13,242 nt of DNA from JAYSRU01 sp043720875 (GTDB lineage: Bacteria; Bacteroidota; Bacteroidia; Flavobacteriales_D; Crocinitomicaceae). A program made the position numbers and the translations under genes. This document shows, in pieces, positions 1 to 7,083 of the stretch. The number at the start of each line of letters is the position of its first letter. Positions within the stretch are counted from its first letter, which is position 1. Location: the NCBI GenBank assembly GCA_043720875.1, contig JAYSRU010000142.1:1-13242 (forward strand), in the 5' to 3' direction. The notes below the pieces were generated by a model. It was not told the origin of the DNA, did no database searches, and saw only the letters and a program-made list of their open reading frames with translations.

Positions 1-1361
1 GTAAACAATAACATTGAAATACACACAATACCTAAGCTCTTCTTCGTTGAATAGCTTGATCCGTCAAAGAAAAAATGCTGAAGCGGTTTAAACACTTTAA
101 AAGCGTACATGAAGGAGAAAAATATGGCCAAGCAACCAATAAATACGAACTGTGTATTCCATTCAAAATGAATATCACCTTGAAATGAAAATAGTTTTTT
201 AACGTAGGCCACTGCATCTCCAAATTTTTCAATTCTAAAAAACACCCAAGCCACTGCAACCACCACAAACGTAAATAGCATACTCGGAATTTTCCCAATT
301 GAATCAAGCACCTTTCCAAGAAACAAGCGATCTAATATCAAAAACAAACCATGAATTGCTCCCCAGATAATAAAATTCCAAGATGCGCCGTGCCAAAGGC
401 CTGAAAGCAAAAACACGAGCCACAGGTTAATATACAAACGATAAGGCGATGCCACTCTATTTCCTCCCAATGGAATATATAGGTAATTTTTCATCCATTG
501 TCCTAATGAAATATGCCAACGCCTCCAAAATTCAGTGATACTCCTTGATGTATATGGATTGTCAAAATTTTCTGGAAAGCGAAAGCCCGTCATTCGAGCT
601 AAACCAATTGCCATATCTGAATATCCAGAAAAATCAAAATAGATTTGAAACGAATACGCCATGATTCCGATCCACGCCACAAAGCTTGACAGTTCAAGCA
701 TTGGTATTTTCATTATTTCATCTGCCTGTTCACCCAAAACATTTGCAATGAGCATCTTTTTTCCTAATCCAATACTGAACCGCACAAACCCAACCAGTTT
801 ATCATCAATAGTATCTTCACGATTTGTTATTTGATCGGCCAATAGATTGTAACGAATGATGGGGCCGGCAATTAGTTTTGGGAACAAGATGATATACAAT
901 TGATAATCCCAAAAATTCTTTAGCGGCTTATGTATTTTGCGGTATACGTCAACTACATACGTGATTGATTCAAACGTATAAAAGGAGATTCCGATTGGCA
1001 AAACTACTTTCACCCATGCCACATTTTGTACACCAGCCGAATCTAATAACGTGTTTACATTTTCGATAAAAAAATTAGCATACTTGAAATAGGCCAATAG
1101 TCCTAAATTCATTGCTAAGGATACGATTAAGAATAGTTTCCTGATGCGCTGCTCCTTCCCTTCAGCTAAAAATTTAACAAAGAAGAAATCCAAAAAAGTT
1201 GTTCCCAAGATTACAAATATAAACAACGGAGCCCCCCATGCATAAAAGAATATACTGGAAAAAAGGATAAATGGATTTTTCAATATTTTAGGCAATAGCG
1301 TATACCCCAATAAAAATATGGGTAGAAAAACAATCAAAAAAGTAATGCTACTAAATACCAT
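1..1361 (-). CDS. MBOAT family membrane O-acyltransferase (AlgI/DltB-like), 3' end cut by window edge
   Basis: The frame is open without a stop from the ATG at 1361 to base 1, giving at least 453 residues. AlgI-type proteins are usually about 460-520 residues, so only the extreme C-terminus should be missing. The protein is strongly hydrophobic with many membrane segments, starting at residue 1. Family signatures are clear: LPIGISFYTFE, FPKLIAGPI, DFSGYSDMAIGLA, then FWRRWHISLG with the conserved His at residue 283, and LSGLWHGASWNF with the presumed catalytic His at residue 324. MBOAT enzymes of this branch transfer acyl groups (often acetyl) across the inner membrane onto exported polysaccharide or teichoic-type acceptors. 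The acceptor here cannot be told, and no alginate or dlt genes lie beside it in the window. It starts three bases after the NADH dehydrogenase stop codon, in the same frame, so the two are surely co-transcribed. Family is certain; substrate is unknown. Confidence 0.93.
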   Translation of the reverse strand, partial: MVFSSITFLIVFLPIFLLGYTLLPKILKNPFILFSSIFFYAWGAPLFIFVILGTTFLDFFFVKFLAEGKEQRIRKLFLIVSLAMNLGLLAYFKYANFFIENVNTLLDSAGVQNVAWVKVVLPIGISFYTFESITYVVDVYRKIHKPLKNFWDYQLYIILFPKLIAGPIIRYNLLADQITNREDTIDDKLVGFVRFSIGLGKKMLIANVLGEQADEIMKIPMLELSSFVAWIGIMAYSFQIYFDFSGYSDMAIGLARMTGFRFPENFDNPYTSRSITEFWRRWHISLGQWMKNYLYIPLGGNRVASPYRLYINLWLVFLLSGLWHGASWNFIIWGAIHGLFLILDRLFLGKVLDSIGKIPSMLFTFVVVAVAWVFFRIEKFGDAVAYVKKLFSFQGDIHFEWNTQFVFIGCLAIFFSFMYAFKVFKPLQHFFFDGSSYSTKKSLGIVCISMLLF

Positions 1362-1364
1362 TTT

Positions 1365-2678
1365 TTACATTAATCCTTGATCAAATTTTTGCTTTCTAAT
1401 TTTCTTAGCTTGCATTGCATCAAATGGATTTATTATCAAGCGCAAACTTCTGTCGGATGAAAAGTAGTTTTTTGTCCATGCTAATAACGTGACGAATCTA
1501 TTTCTAAATCCAACTAATGACATTAAATGCACAAACATCCAAACAAACCAAGCAAAAACTCCTGTAAAACTAAAATGTTTCAGTTCCACTACGGCCTTGT
1601 TTTTACCAATGGTAGCCATTGAACCCTTGTCATTGTAGGTGAATCCAGTTAATTGCGTGTGATTCAATATTGCTGAAAAATTCTTACCTAACAGCTTTGC
1701 TTGCTGAATAGCAACTTGTGCTACCATTGGGTGTCCGTTTAGCAATTCCTCACTTTCCATTACGGCAACGTCTCCTAATGCAAAAATATAATCTGTGGAT
1801 AAGGTTTGATTGTATTGATTTACTTTAATTCTATTTCCGCCATTTGTTTCTAAATCACCCAATGCATTACCTTTAACACCTGCTGTCCAAACCACATTTT
1901 TACTAGCAATAGTATTACCTGATTTTGTTGATACCTCTTCTCCATTATACGCTAGAACTCTGTCATTCAAATGAACTTCAACTCCGAGTTTTTCTAAATA
2001 TTGTAAAGCTTTTGCAGAAGACTTTGGTTTAAACATTTCTAGCACCCGTTCTCCAGAATGAACTAGAATAATTTTGATTTTTGAACAATCTAACTCTGGG
2101 TAGTCTACAGGAAAAATGCTTCGTTTCATTTCAGCCAATGCTCCTGCCAATTCTACTCCTGTTGGTCCTGCTCCAATAATTACAATATTTAAATAACCTT
2201 GCCTTTTAGTATCATCTTGGATAGTCAGCGCTTTTTCGAGATTTTGCAACACTAAACTTCGAATCGCTAATGCTTCTCGTACATCTTTCATTGGCATGGC
2301 GGATAAACTCATGCCTTCGTTCTTAAAATAATTACTGCGAGCTCCTGAAGCTATGACTAAATAATCATAATCTAATGTTCCTAAATTTGTAATAATTTTC
2401 TTTTCTTTAATCAACACTTCCTCCACTTCTTCCATACGATAGAAAAAATTTGCTTGTTTTTTAAAAATTTTTCGAATCGGGTAAGCAATATTATCTGGTG
2501 CCAACGCACTTGTGGCTACTTGATACAATAAGGGTTGAAAAGTGTGGTAATTTTGACGGTCAATCATTACAACTTGTACCGGTAATTGTTTTAAACTCTT
2601 TGCTAGTTTAATTCCAGCAAAACCACCCCCAATAATTACAACTCTTGGATGTGTTGAATTTGGCAAAATTCCTATCAT
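1365..2678 (-). CDS. ndh: Type II NADH:quinone oxidoreductase (NDH-2 family)
   Basis: This 437-residue flavoprotein has the full NDH-2 layout. An FAD-binding Rossmann motif GGGFAG is at residues 17-22, followed by QNYHTFQPLLYQVATSAL, a stretch typical of the family. A second dinucleotide motif GAGPTG (169-174) binds NAD(P)H. The C-terminal FAD motif YIFALGD ends at residue 303, and the quinone-site motif AQVAIQQA lies at 320-327. A hydrophobic, aromatic-rich stretch at about 370-403 is the expected membrane-anchoring region. The enzyme oxidises cytosolic NADH and reduces quinone at the inner membrane without pumping protons. There is no EF-hand insertion. It lies 30 bases after xth and 3 bases before the MBOAT gene on the same strand, so it is the middle gene of a leftward row. 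Some bacteroidotal homologues are annotated only as NAD(P)/FAD-dependent oxidoreductase, so the exact electron donor is inferred from family. Confidence 0.93.
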   Translation of the reverse strand: MIGILPNSTHPRVVIIGGGFAGIKLAKSLKQLPVQVVMIDRQNYHTFQPLLYQVATSALAPDNIAYPIRKIFKKQANFFYRMEEVEEVLIKEKKIITNLGTLDYDYLVIASGARSNYFKNEGMSLSAMPMKDVREALAIRSLVLQNLEKALTIQDDTKRQGYLNIVIIGAGPTGVELAGALAEMKRSIFPVDYPELDCSKIKIILVHSGERVLEMFKPKSSAKALQYLEKLGVEVHLNDRVLAYNGEEVSTKSGNTIASKNVVWTAGVKGNALGDLETNGGNRIKVNQYNQTLSTDYIFALGDVAVMESEELLNGHPMVAQVAIQQAKLLGKNFSAILNHTQLTGFTYNDKGSMATIGKNKAVVELKHFSFTGVFAWFVWMFVHLMSLVGFRNRFVTLLAWTKNYFSSDRSLRLIINPFDAMQAKKIRKQKFDQGLM

Positions 2679-2708
2679 ATCATTTTTTTTAATTCTTATC
2701 GTTGCTTC

Positions 2709-3467
2709 TTACAACTCAATTCCAACCGGACAATGGTCGCTCCCCAAAACTTCATTCAATATGAATGCATTTTTTACGAGTGCTTGTGCTTTTTCTGAAG
2801 CTAAAAAGTAGTCAATTCTCCAACCTACATTTTTCTCTCTCGCTCCTGCCCTATAACTCCACCACGAATATTTGATTTCTTCTGGATAGTGTAATCTAAA
2901 TGTATCTTTAAAATTCGCTGTTTCAAAAGCGGTCATTCCATCAATTTCTTCTTGCATATAACCTGCCGATTTATTGTAGTTTGATTTAGGATGAAATAAA
3001 TCAATTGCTTTATGTGCTACATTAAAATCACCACAAACGATTACAGGTTTTTTCTGTTCTAAATTCTGTAAATAGGCTAAAAACGAACTATCCCATGTTT
3101 GACGGTAACCTAAGCGCAATAACTCACTGCCGGAGTTAGGAATATACGCCGTAACTAAATAGAATCCTTCAAATTCCGCACAGGTAACCCTTCCTTCGTT
3201 GTCATGTTCATCAACGCCAATGTTATAGGAAACAGATAAAGGTTTAACCTTAGTTAAAATAGCTGTACCTGAATACCCTTTCCTTTTAGCTTCATTCCCA
3301 TACACCTCATAATCCGACAAACTCAACATCACCTCTTTCAGTTGTTCAACCGTTGCCTTTGTTTCTTGCAAACAAATAATGTCTGCATTCAATGCCGCCA
3401 TGTCTTCATAAAAAGTCTTCTTAGCGATTGCTCGAATTCCATTCACATTGAAAGATATGATTTTCAT
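2709..3467 (-). CDS. xth: Exodeoxyribonuclease III / AP endonuclease
   Basis: The 252-residue product is a full-length member of the ExoIII/Ape1 endonuclease-exonuclease-phosphatase family. It cuts DNA at abasic sites and removes 3'-blocking groups and nucleotides in base excision repair. Visible active-site residues include N7 in FNVNGIRA, the metal ligand E35 in LQETK, Y108 in TAYIPN, D147 and N149 in GDFNVAH, D219 in WRIDYF, and the C-terminal D244/H245 pair in GSDHCP. The start at 3467 gives the typical MKIISFNVNG beginning directly at the first beta strand. It is the first gene of the leftward row (xth, ndh, MBOAT) and is divergent from mutS2, 97 bases away. A TATATTTG element at 3491-3484 (minus strand) is a plausible promoter -7 box. 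Nothing about the gene looks broken or foreign. Confidence 0.96.
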   Translation of the reverse strand: MKIISFNVNGIRAIAKKTFYEDMAALNADIICLQETKATVEQLKEVMLSLSDYEVYGNEAKRKGYSGTAILTKVKPLSVSYNIGVDEHDNEGRVTCAEFEGFYLVTAYIPNSGSELLRLGYRQTWDSSFLAYLQNLEQKKPVIVCGDFNVAHKAIDLFHPKSNYNKSAGYMQEEIDGMTAFETANFKDTFRLHYPEEIKYSWWSYRAGAREKNVGWRIDYFLASEKAQALVKNAFILNEVLGSDHCPVGIEL

Positions 3468-3483
3468 AATAATAAATTTTAAA

Positions 3484-3491
3484 CAAATATA
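3484..3491 (-). promoter_or_regulatory. Candidate -7 promoter element for the xth row
   Basis: Read on the minus strand the bases are TATATTTG, an exact match to TAnnTTTG, the -7 box of the main sigma factor in Bacteroidota. It ends 16 bases before the xth start codon, allowing a short leader. I see no convincing TTG/TTTG -33 box at the usual 17-23 base spacing, so the call rests on the -7 box alone. Confidence 0.45.
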
Positions 3492-3564
3492 ACAGTGAAA
3501 AATTCGTGAAATAGTATTTTCAACTTAGATTTACAAACAATTTTATCCAAAGCGTTAATTCAAT

Positions 3565-5685
3565 ATGTCTAATTTCGACCTTCAAACCATAAAAGACTTA
3601 GAATTTGAAGTAATTCAAGGGGTTTTGGAGGCTTATGGAATTGGGCCAACATCGAAAAAAAGATTAGCTAATTTGGTTCCTAGTTCCGATTTCCCAAGAT
3701 TGACAGAAACTTTATTGGTTACCAAAGAATTTCATTCGTTACGTGTTGATGGTGAGCTATTTCCAGCATTAGATTTTGAGGAACTTACGAAAGAAATTAT
3801 TCTACTTCCAATACGTAACGCAACCATAGAGCAAGAAGGCTTTGTTCGAATTTCGAAGGCATCTGAATTGGTTAATTTGATCTTAACGTTTTTCGATAAA
3901 AGGGAAAAAGATTACCCCAAATTGAATGGATTGTTGCACAGCGTTTATTTTACAACAGAAATTATCGCTGCCATAGACAAGGTGTTTGACCGTAAAGGTC
4001 AAGTTAAAGATGATGCGTCTGCTGAACTTTATAAAATCCGTCAATCCATGGGAACGGTACGAAGGGCAATCAATAAGAATTTTGAAAAGGAATTACGTCG
4101 CCTAACAAAAGAAGGGATTCTTGGCGATACAAAGGAAGCATTTATTGATCAACGTAGGGTTTTAACCGTTCAATCCACCCACAAGCGCAAACTTACGGGT
4201 AGTATTCTTGGATCTAGCAAAACAGGAAGTTTAACCTACATAGAACCTCAAAGCAATATTCTTTTGAATAATGAATTTGAAATGTTGTTGGACGATGAAC
4301 GTAAAGAAATTTTTAGAATTCTACAACAATTGACCGCAGATATTTCAGGATTTGCGCCACTTATAAAGGGCTATAATGAGCTGTTAACAGAATTAGATTT
4401 CATTAATGCAAAAGTAAAATTAGCAATTGAACTAGATTGCAATCTACCTGCACTTGTTAATGATACGCGCATCGAACTCATAAATGCTTATCACCCGATA
4501 TTGCTTAGAAATAATCGTTTGCTCGGAAAAAAAACGCTGCCTCAGAATCTCATAATGGATAAAACCAATAGAATGTTGGTTATTTCGGGGCCTAATGCCG
4601 GGGGCAAAAGTATTACCATGAAGACTATTGGTTTAATTCAATTAATGCTTCAGTCGGGTTTACTTGTGCCTGTCGATGAAAACTCTAAAATGTCATTCTT
4701 CCAAAATATTCTTACGGATATTGGTGACAACCAAAGTATTGAAAATGAATTAAGCACCTATTCCTATCGTTTGAAGCGTATGAAACATTTCTTGAACGTA
4801 TCCAATAAGCGGACTTTGTTACTTTTGGACGAATTCGGAACTGGATCAGACCCAGATCTAGGAGGAGCATTGGCTGAAGTGTTTTTTGAAGAATTATACA
4901 ACAGAAAAGCATTTGGAGTGATCACTACCCACTATGCCAATATTAAATTGAAAGCAGACCGTTTACAAAATGCAATGAACGGTTGCATGCTCTTTAACAC
5001 GGAAACGTTAGAACCATTGTATCGATTTTCAATGGGGCTGCCCGGAAGCTCATTTACATTTGAAGTCGCACAAATTAATGGTATTCCATTGGAATTAATT
5101 GAAAGTGCGAAGTTAAAAATGGATGTTCAAAAAGTAGACATGGACAAACTTTTAAGTGAACTTCAACGTGAAAAAACTTATTTAGAGCGCTTGAATAAAG
5201 AACATATTGAGGCACAACAAAATGCTCAAAATGCGAAGAATGAGTACGAACAGCGGAAGGAAAAATTTGACGATCGATTAAAGTCACAACAAATTTCAAT
5301 TGAGCAAAACAATAAATACTTAATCAGCGGACGAAAACTTACCAGTTTTATTGACCGTTGGCAATTACGTGGAAAAAAAGACATCAACCAAGTATTAATT
5401 GAGGATGTAAAAAAATATATTCAATTAGAAAAATCTAAAATAGATGATTCGAAACGTATCGAGACGTTAAAAGCACAAGTGAAAAACCCAAAGAAGAAAA
5501 AGGCATCTCTTGTTGCAGAAAAAGATCCATATGAGCGTGAAAAAATTATCATTGGTTCTACCGTGAAAATGATAAGTACGAAACAAAGTGGTACAGTAGA
5601 AGAGATTGCTGAACCTATGATTACCGTTACTTTTGGTTTCATGCGCATGAAAGTTGAACGAGAGAAATTAATGTTTCTGAAATAA
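3565..5685 (+). CDS. mutS2: MutS2-family ATPase lacking the C-terminal Smr domain
   Basis: The 706-residue protein is a MutS2-type member of the MutS family: it lacks the N-terminal mismatch-recognition domain of MutS1 and begins with helical core/clamp sequence. The ATPase domain has Walker A GPNAGGKS at residues 342-349, the MutS signature STYSYRLKRM, Walker B LLLLDE with D422/E423, then FGTGSDP and ITTHY. Residues about 510-590 form a long charged coiled coil typical of MutS2. The last 50 residues (IIIGSTVKMISTKQSGTVEE onward) match the small KOW-like beta domain found in MutS2 ahead of Smr. The protein stops there. Bacillus MutS2 is about 785 residues and ends in an Smr nuclease domain, so that domain is absent, and the 39 bases before the next gene hold no remnant. 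Roles known for MutS2 are suppression of recombination and, in Bacillus, rescue of collided ribosomes. Which applies here is unknown. A DUF2520 gene follows on the same strand. Confidence 0.93.
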   Translation: MSNFDLQTIKDLEFEVIQGVLEAYGIGPTSKKRLANLVPSSDFPRLTETLLVTKEFHSLRVDGELFPALDFEELTKEIILLPIRNATIEQEGFVRISKASELVNLILTFFDKREKDYPKLNGLLHSVYFTTEIIAAIDKVFDRKGQVKDDASAELYKIRQSMGTVRRAINKNFEKELRRLTKEGILGDTKEAFIDQRRVLTVQSTHKRKLTGSILGSSKTGSLTYIEPQSNILLNNEFEMLLDDERKEIFRILQQLTADISGFAPLIKGYNELLTELDFINAKVKLAIELDCNLPALVNDTRIELINAYHPILLRNNRLLGKKTLPQNLIMDKTNRMLVISGPNAGGKSITMKTIGLIQLMLQSGLLVPVDENSKMSFFQNILTDIGDNQSIENELSTYSYRLKRMKHFLNVSNKRTLLLLDEFGTGSDPDLGGALAEVFFEELYNRKAFGVITTHYANIKLKADRLQNAMNGCMLFNTETLEPLYRFSMGLPGSSFTFEVAQINGIPLELIESAKLKMDVQKVDMDKLLSELQREKTYLERLNKEHIEAQQNAQNAKNEYEQRKEKFDDRLKSQQISIEQNNKYLISGRKLTSFIDRWQLRGKKDINQVLIEDVKKYIQLEKSKIDDSKRIETLKAQVKNPKKKKASLVAEKDPYEREKIIIGSTVKMISTKQSGTVEEIAEPMITVTFGFMRMKVEREKLMFLK

Positions 5686-5724
5686 GTAATTGCCTATCAA
5701 TTTGAAAAACGAACTTTGCATATT

Positions 5725-6489
5725 ATGGAAATAAAGACAGTAACTATTATTGGTGCGGGTAAAGTTGGTGCAAGTATGGGAAAAGCGTTAAAAGAAGCTG
5801 GCGTTTCGATTATAGGTGTCCATTCAAAAACCATTGAAAAAGCCAAAGACTTAGCACGTCAATTAGATACACAAGATTTTGATAGTATATCGATGCTTCC
5901 ATCATCTGACTTATATCTTTTATGTGTTCCTGATAATACTATAGAATCCATTATTTCAGATTTACCTAGCGGTTGTAATATAGCTTATACAGCTGGTGCC
6001 GTAAAGTTGCCCAATGCAAGTGAAATGAAAAAAATTGGGGTCTTTTACCCCTTACAAACCTTTAGCGAAAACCGTTTCGTTGATTGCACTAAAATACCAT
6101 TTTACATTGAGTCAGAGGAAAGCTACTTTCAACAAAATCTTTTTGATTTAGCTTGGAAAATCAGCAAAAAAGTAACTTTAAGTACATTTAGTCAACGTTT
6201 GCACTTACACGTAGCAGCGGTTTTCACGAATAATTTCACGAATCACTTACTGCAATTAGCAGAAAATCATTGTACAGCGCATAATGTAGATTTTACTGAT
6301 CTGCACCCGTTATTGATCGAAACTATACATAAAGCAATTGCATTGGGGCCAGAAAAAGCACAAACAGGACCAGCTCTGCGTAACGATACTCATACTATCG
6401 CTGCACACGAATTGCAATTGTCCGGTAAAAGCAAAGAAATCTATCAATTAATTACTCAATCCATTCAAGATTCTACTAAACTATGTTAA
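5725..6489 (+). CDS. Rossmann-fold DUF2520 protein (NADP-binding oxidoreductase-like)
   Basis: The product is 254 residues from the ATG at 5725. A longer reading frame can be opened at a TTG at 5716, but it adds only three residues before the dinucleotide-binding strand, so the ATG is preferred. The N-terminus has TIIGAGKVG (Gly 10, 12 and 15), a classic NAD(P)-binding motif, followed by a ProC/F420-dependent-reductase-like Rossmann domain with LLCVPDNTI. The C-terminal half is the helical DUF2520 domain, marked by LHVAAVFTNNFTNHL (161-175) and QTGPALRNDT (213-222). No reaction is established for this family as far as I know; resemblance to pyrroline-5-carboxylate and ketopantoate reductases suggests reduction of a small oxo or imino substrate, which is inference. 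The gene lies 39 bases after mutS2. Its last 7 bases overlap the start of the KdsC-like gene, so translation of the two is probably coupled. Confidence 0.88.
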   Translation: MEIKTVTIIGAGKVGASMGKALKEAGVSIIGVHSKTIEKAKDLARQLDTQDFDSISMLPSSDLYLLCVPDNTIESIISDLPSGCNIAYTAGAVKLPNASEMKKIGVFYPLQTFSENRFVDCTKIPFYIESEESYFQQNLFDLAWKISKKVTLSTFSQRLHLHVAAVFTNNFTNHLLQLAENHCTAHNVDFTDLHPLLIETIHKAIALGPEKAQTGPALRNDTHTIAAHELQLSGKSKEIYQLITQSIQDSTKLC

Positions 6490-7001
6490 GCTATAAACAA
6501 TTATTACCTGCAATTACAACATTTATTTTTGACGTAGACGGAGTTATTACTGATGGTCAAATATTATTGATCAACCATGAAGTAATTCGTTCCATAAACT
6601 CTAGAGATGCTTTTGCAATACAACATGCTATAAAAAATGGATTTAAAATATACGTAATCACAGGTGGCAATTCACACGACGTTAAGGATTGTTTATTAAA
6701 CCTTGGGGTAAATGAAGTTTTCTTGAAATCCTCCAACAAATTAGATGTGTATAAAACATTACAAGAACGAGAAGGATTCAGCAATGAAGAAGTATTATAC
6801 ATGGGCGATGACTTACCTGATTTACCAACATTACAAATGGTCGGAGTTTCTACTTGCCCACAAGATGCTGCTTCAGAGGTCAAAGCAATGGTTCATTACC
6901 AAAGTCCATTTACCGGAGGTCGATTTGCCGTAAGAGATGTTATCGAACAAACAATGAAAGTTCAAAATAAATGGATTACTCCAAATACCTATATTTGGTA
7001 A
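6483..7001 (+). CDS. HAD-family phosphatase, KdsC-like (KDO-8-phosphate phosphatase family)
   Basis: The 172-residue protein has the size and motifs of the small, cap-less C0-type HAD phosphatases related to KdsC. The nucleophile motif FDVDGVITDG has D17 and the acid/base D19. Motif II is ITGG (T60), K86 is the likely motif III lysine, and YMGDDLPDLP carries motif IV (D109, D110, D113). The C-terminal TGGRFAVRDVIE resembles the GGxGAVREV segment that closes the neighbouring subunit's active site in KdsC tetramers. KdsC removes phosphate from 3-deoxy-D-manno-octulosonate 8-phosphate on the way to lipopolysaccharide core. Related enzymes act on KDN or sialic acid 9-phosphates, so the exact substrate is not fixed by sequence. 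The ATG at 6483 overlaps the end of the DUF2520 gene by 7 bases. A strong hairpin follows 28 bases after the stop, ending the plus-strand row. Confidence 0.88.
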   Translation: MLSYKQLLPAITTFIFDVDGVITDGQILLINHEVIRSINSRDAFAIQHAIKNGFKIYVITGGNSHDVKDCLLNLGVNEVFLKSSNKLDVYKTLQEREGFSNEEVLYMGDDLPDLPTLQMVGVSTCPQDAASEVKAMVHYQSPFTGGRFAVRDVIEQTMKVQNKWITPNTYIW

Positions 7002-7029
7002 GGCTTTAAACCGTTATCTTATTCACCAA

Positions 7030-7063
7030 AAAGCCCCCTATATCATTTGATAAAGGGGGCTTT
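7030..7063. terminator. Bidirectional intrinsic terminator between convergent rows
   Basis: A 10-bp perfect stem pairs AAAGCCCCCT (7030-7039) with AGGGGGCTTT (7054-7063). After one A-A mismatch the inner bases TATC (7041-7044) pair with GATA (7049-7052), leaving a 4-base loop. On the minus strand the GC core runs into five Ts (CTTTTTGG). On the plus strand it runs into CTTTATATT. It lies between the convergent stops of the KdsC-like gene and the large secreted protein, and can serve both. Confidence 0.85.
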
Positions 7064-7083
7064 ATATTGGGATCAAAAAAAGG

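Noticed and set aside
32..319. 95-codon minus-strand open frame
   Set aside because: It is in another frame inside the MBOAT gene, whose own frame is open throughout and carries the family motifs.
3526..3533. TAGATTTA upstream of mutS2 as a -7 promoter box
   Set aside because: It misses the final G of TAnnTTTG and has no -33 box at suitable spacing.
5716..5724. TTG start for the DUF2520 protein
   Set aside because: It adds only three residues before an in-frame ATG that gives the usual short lead into the Rossmann strand.
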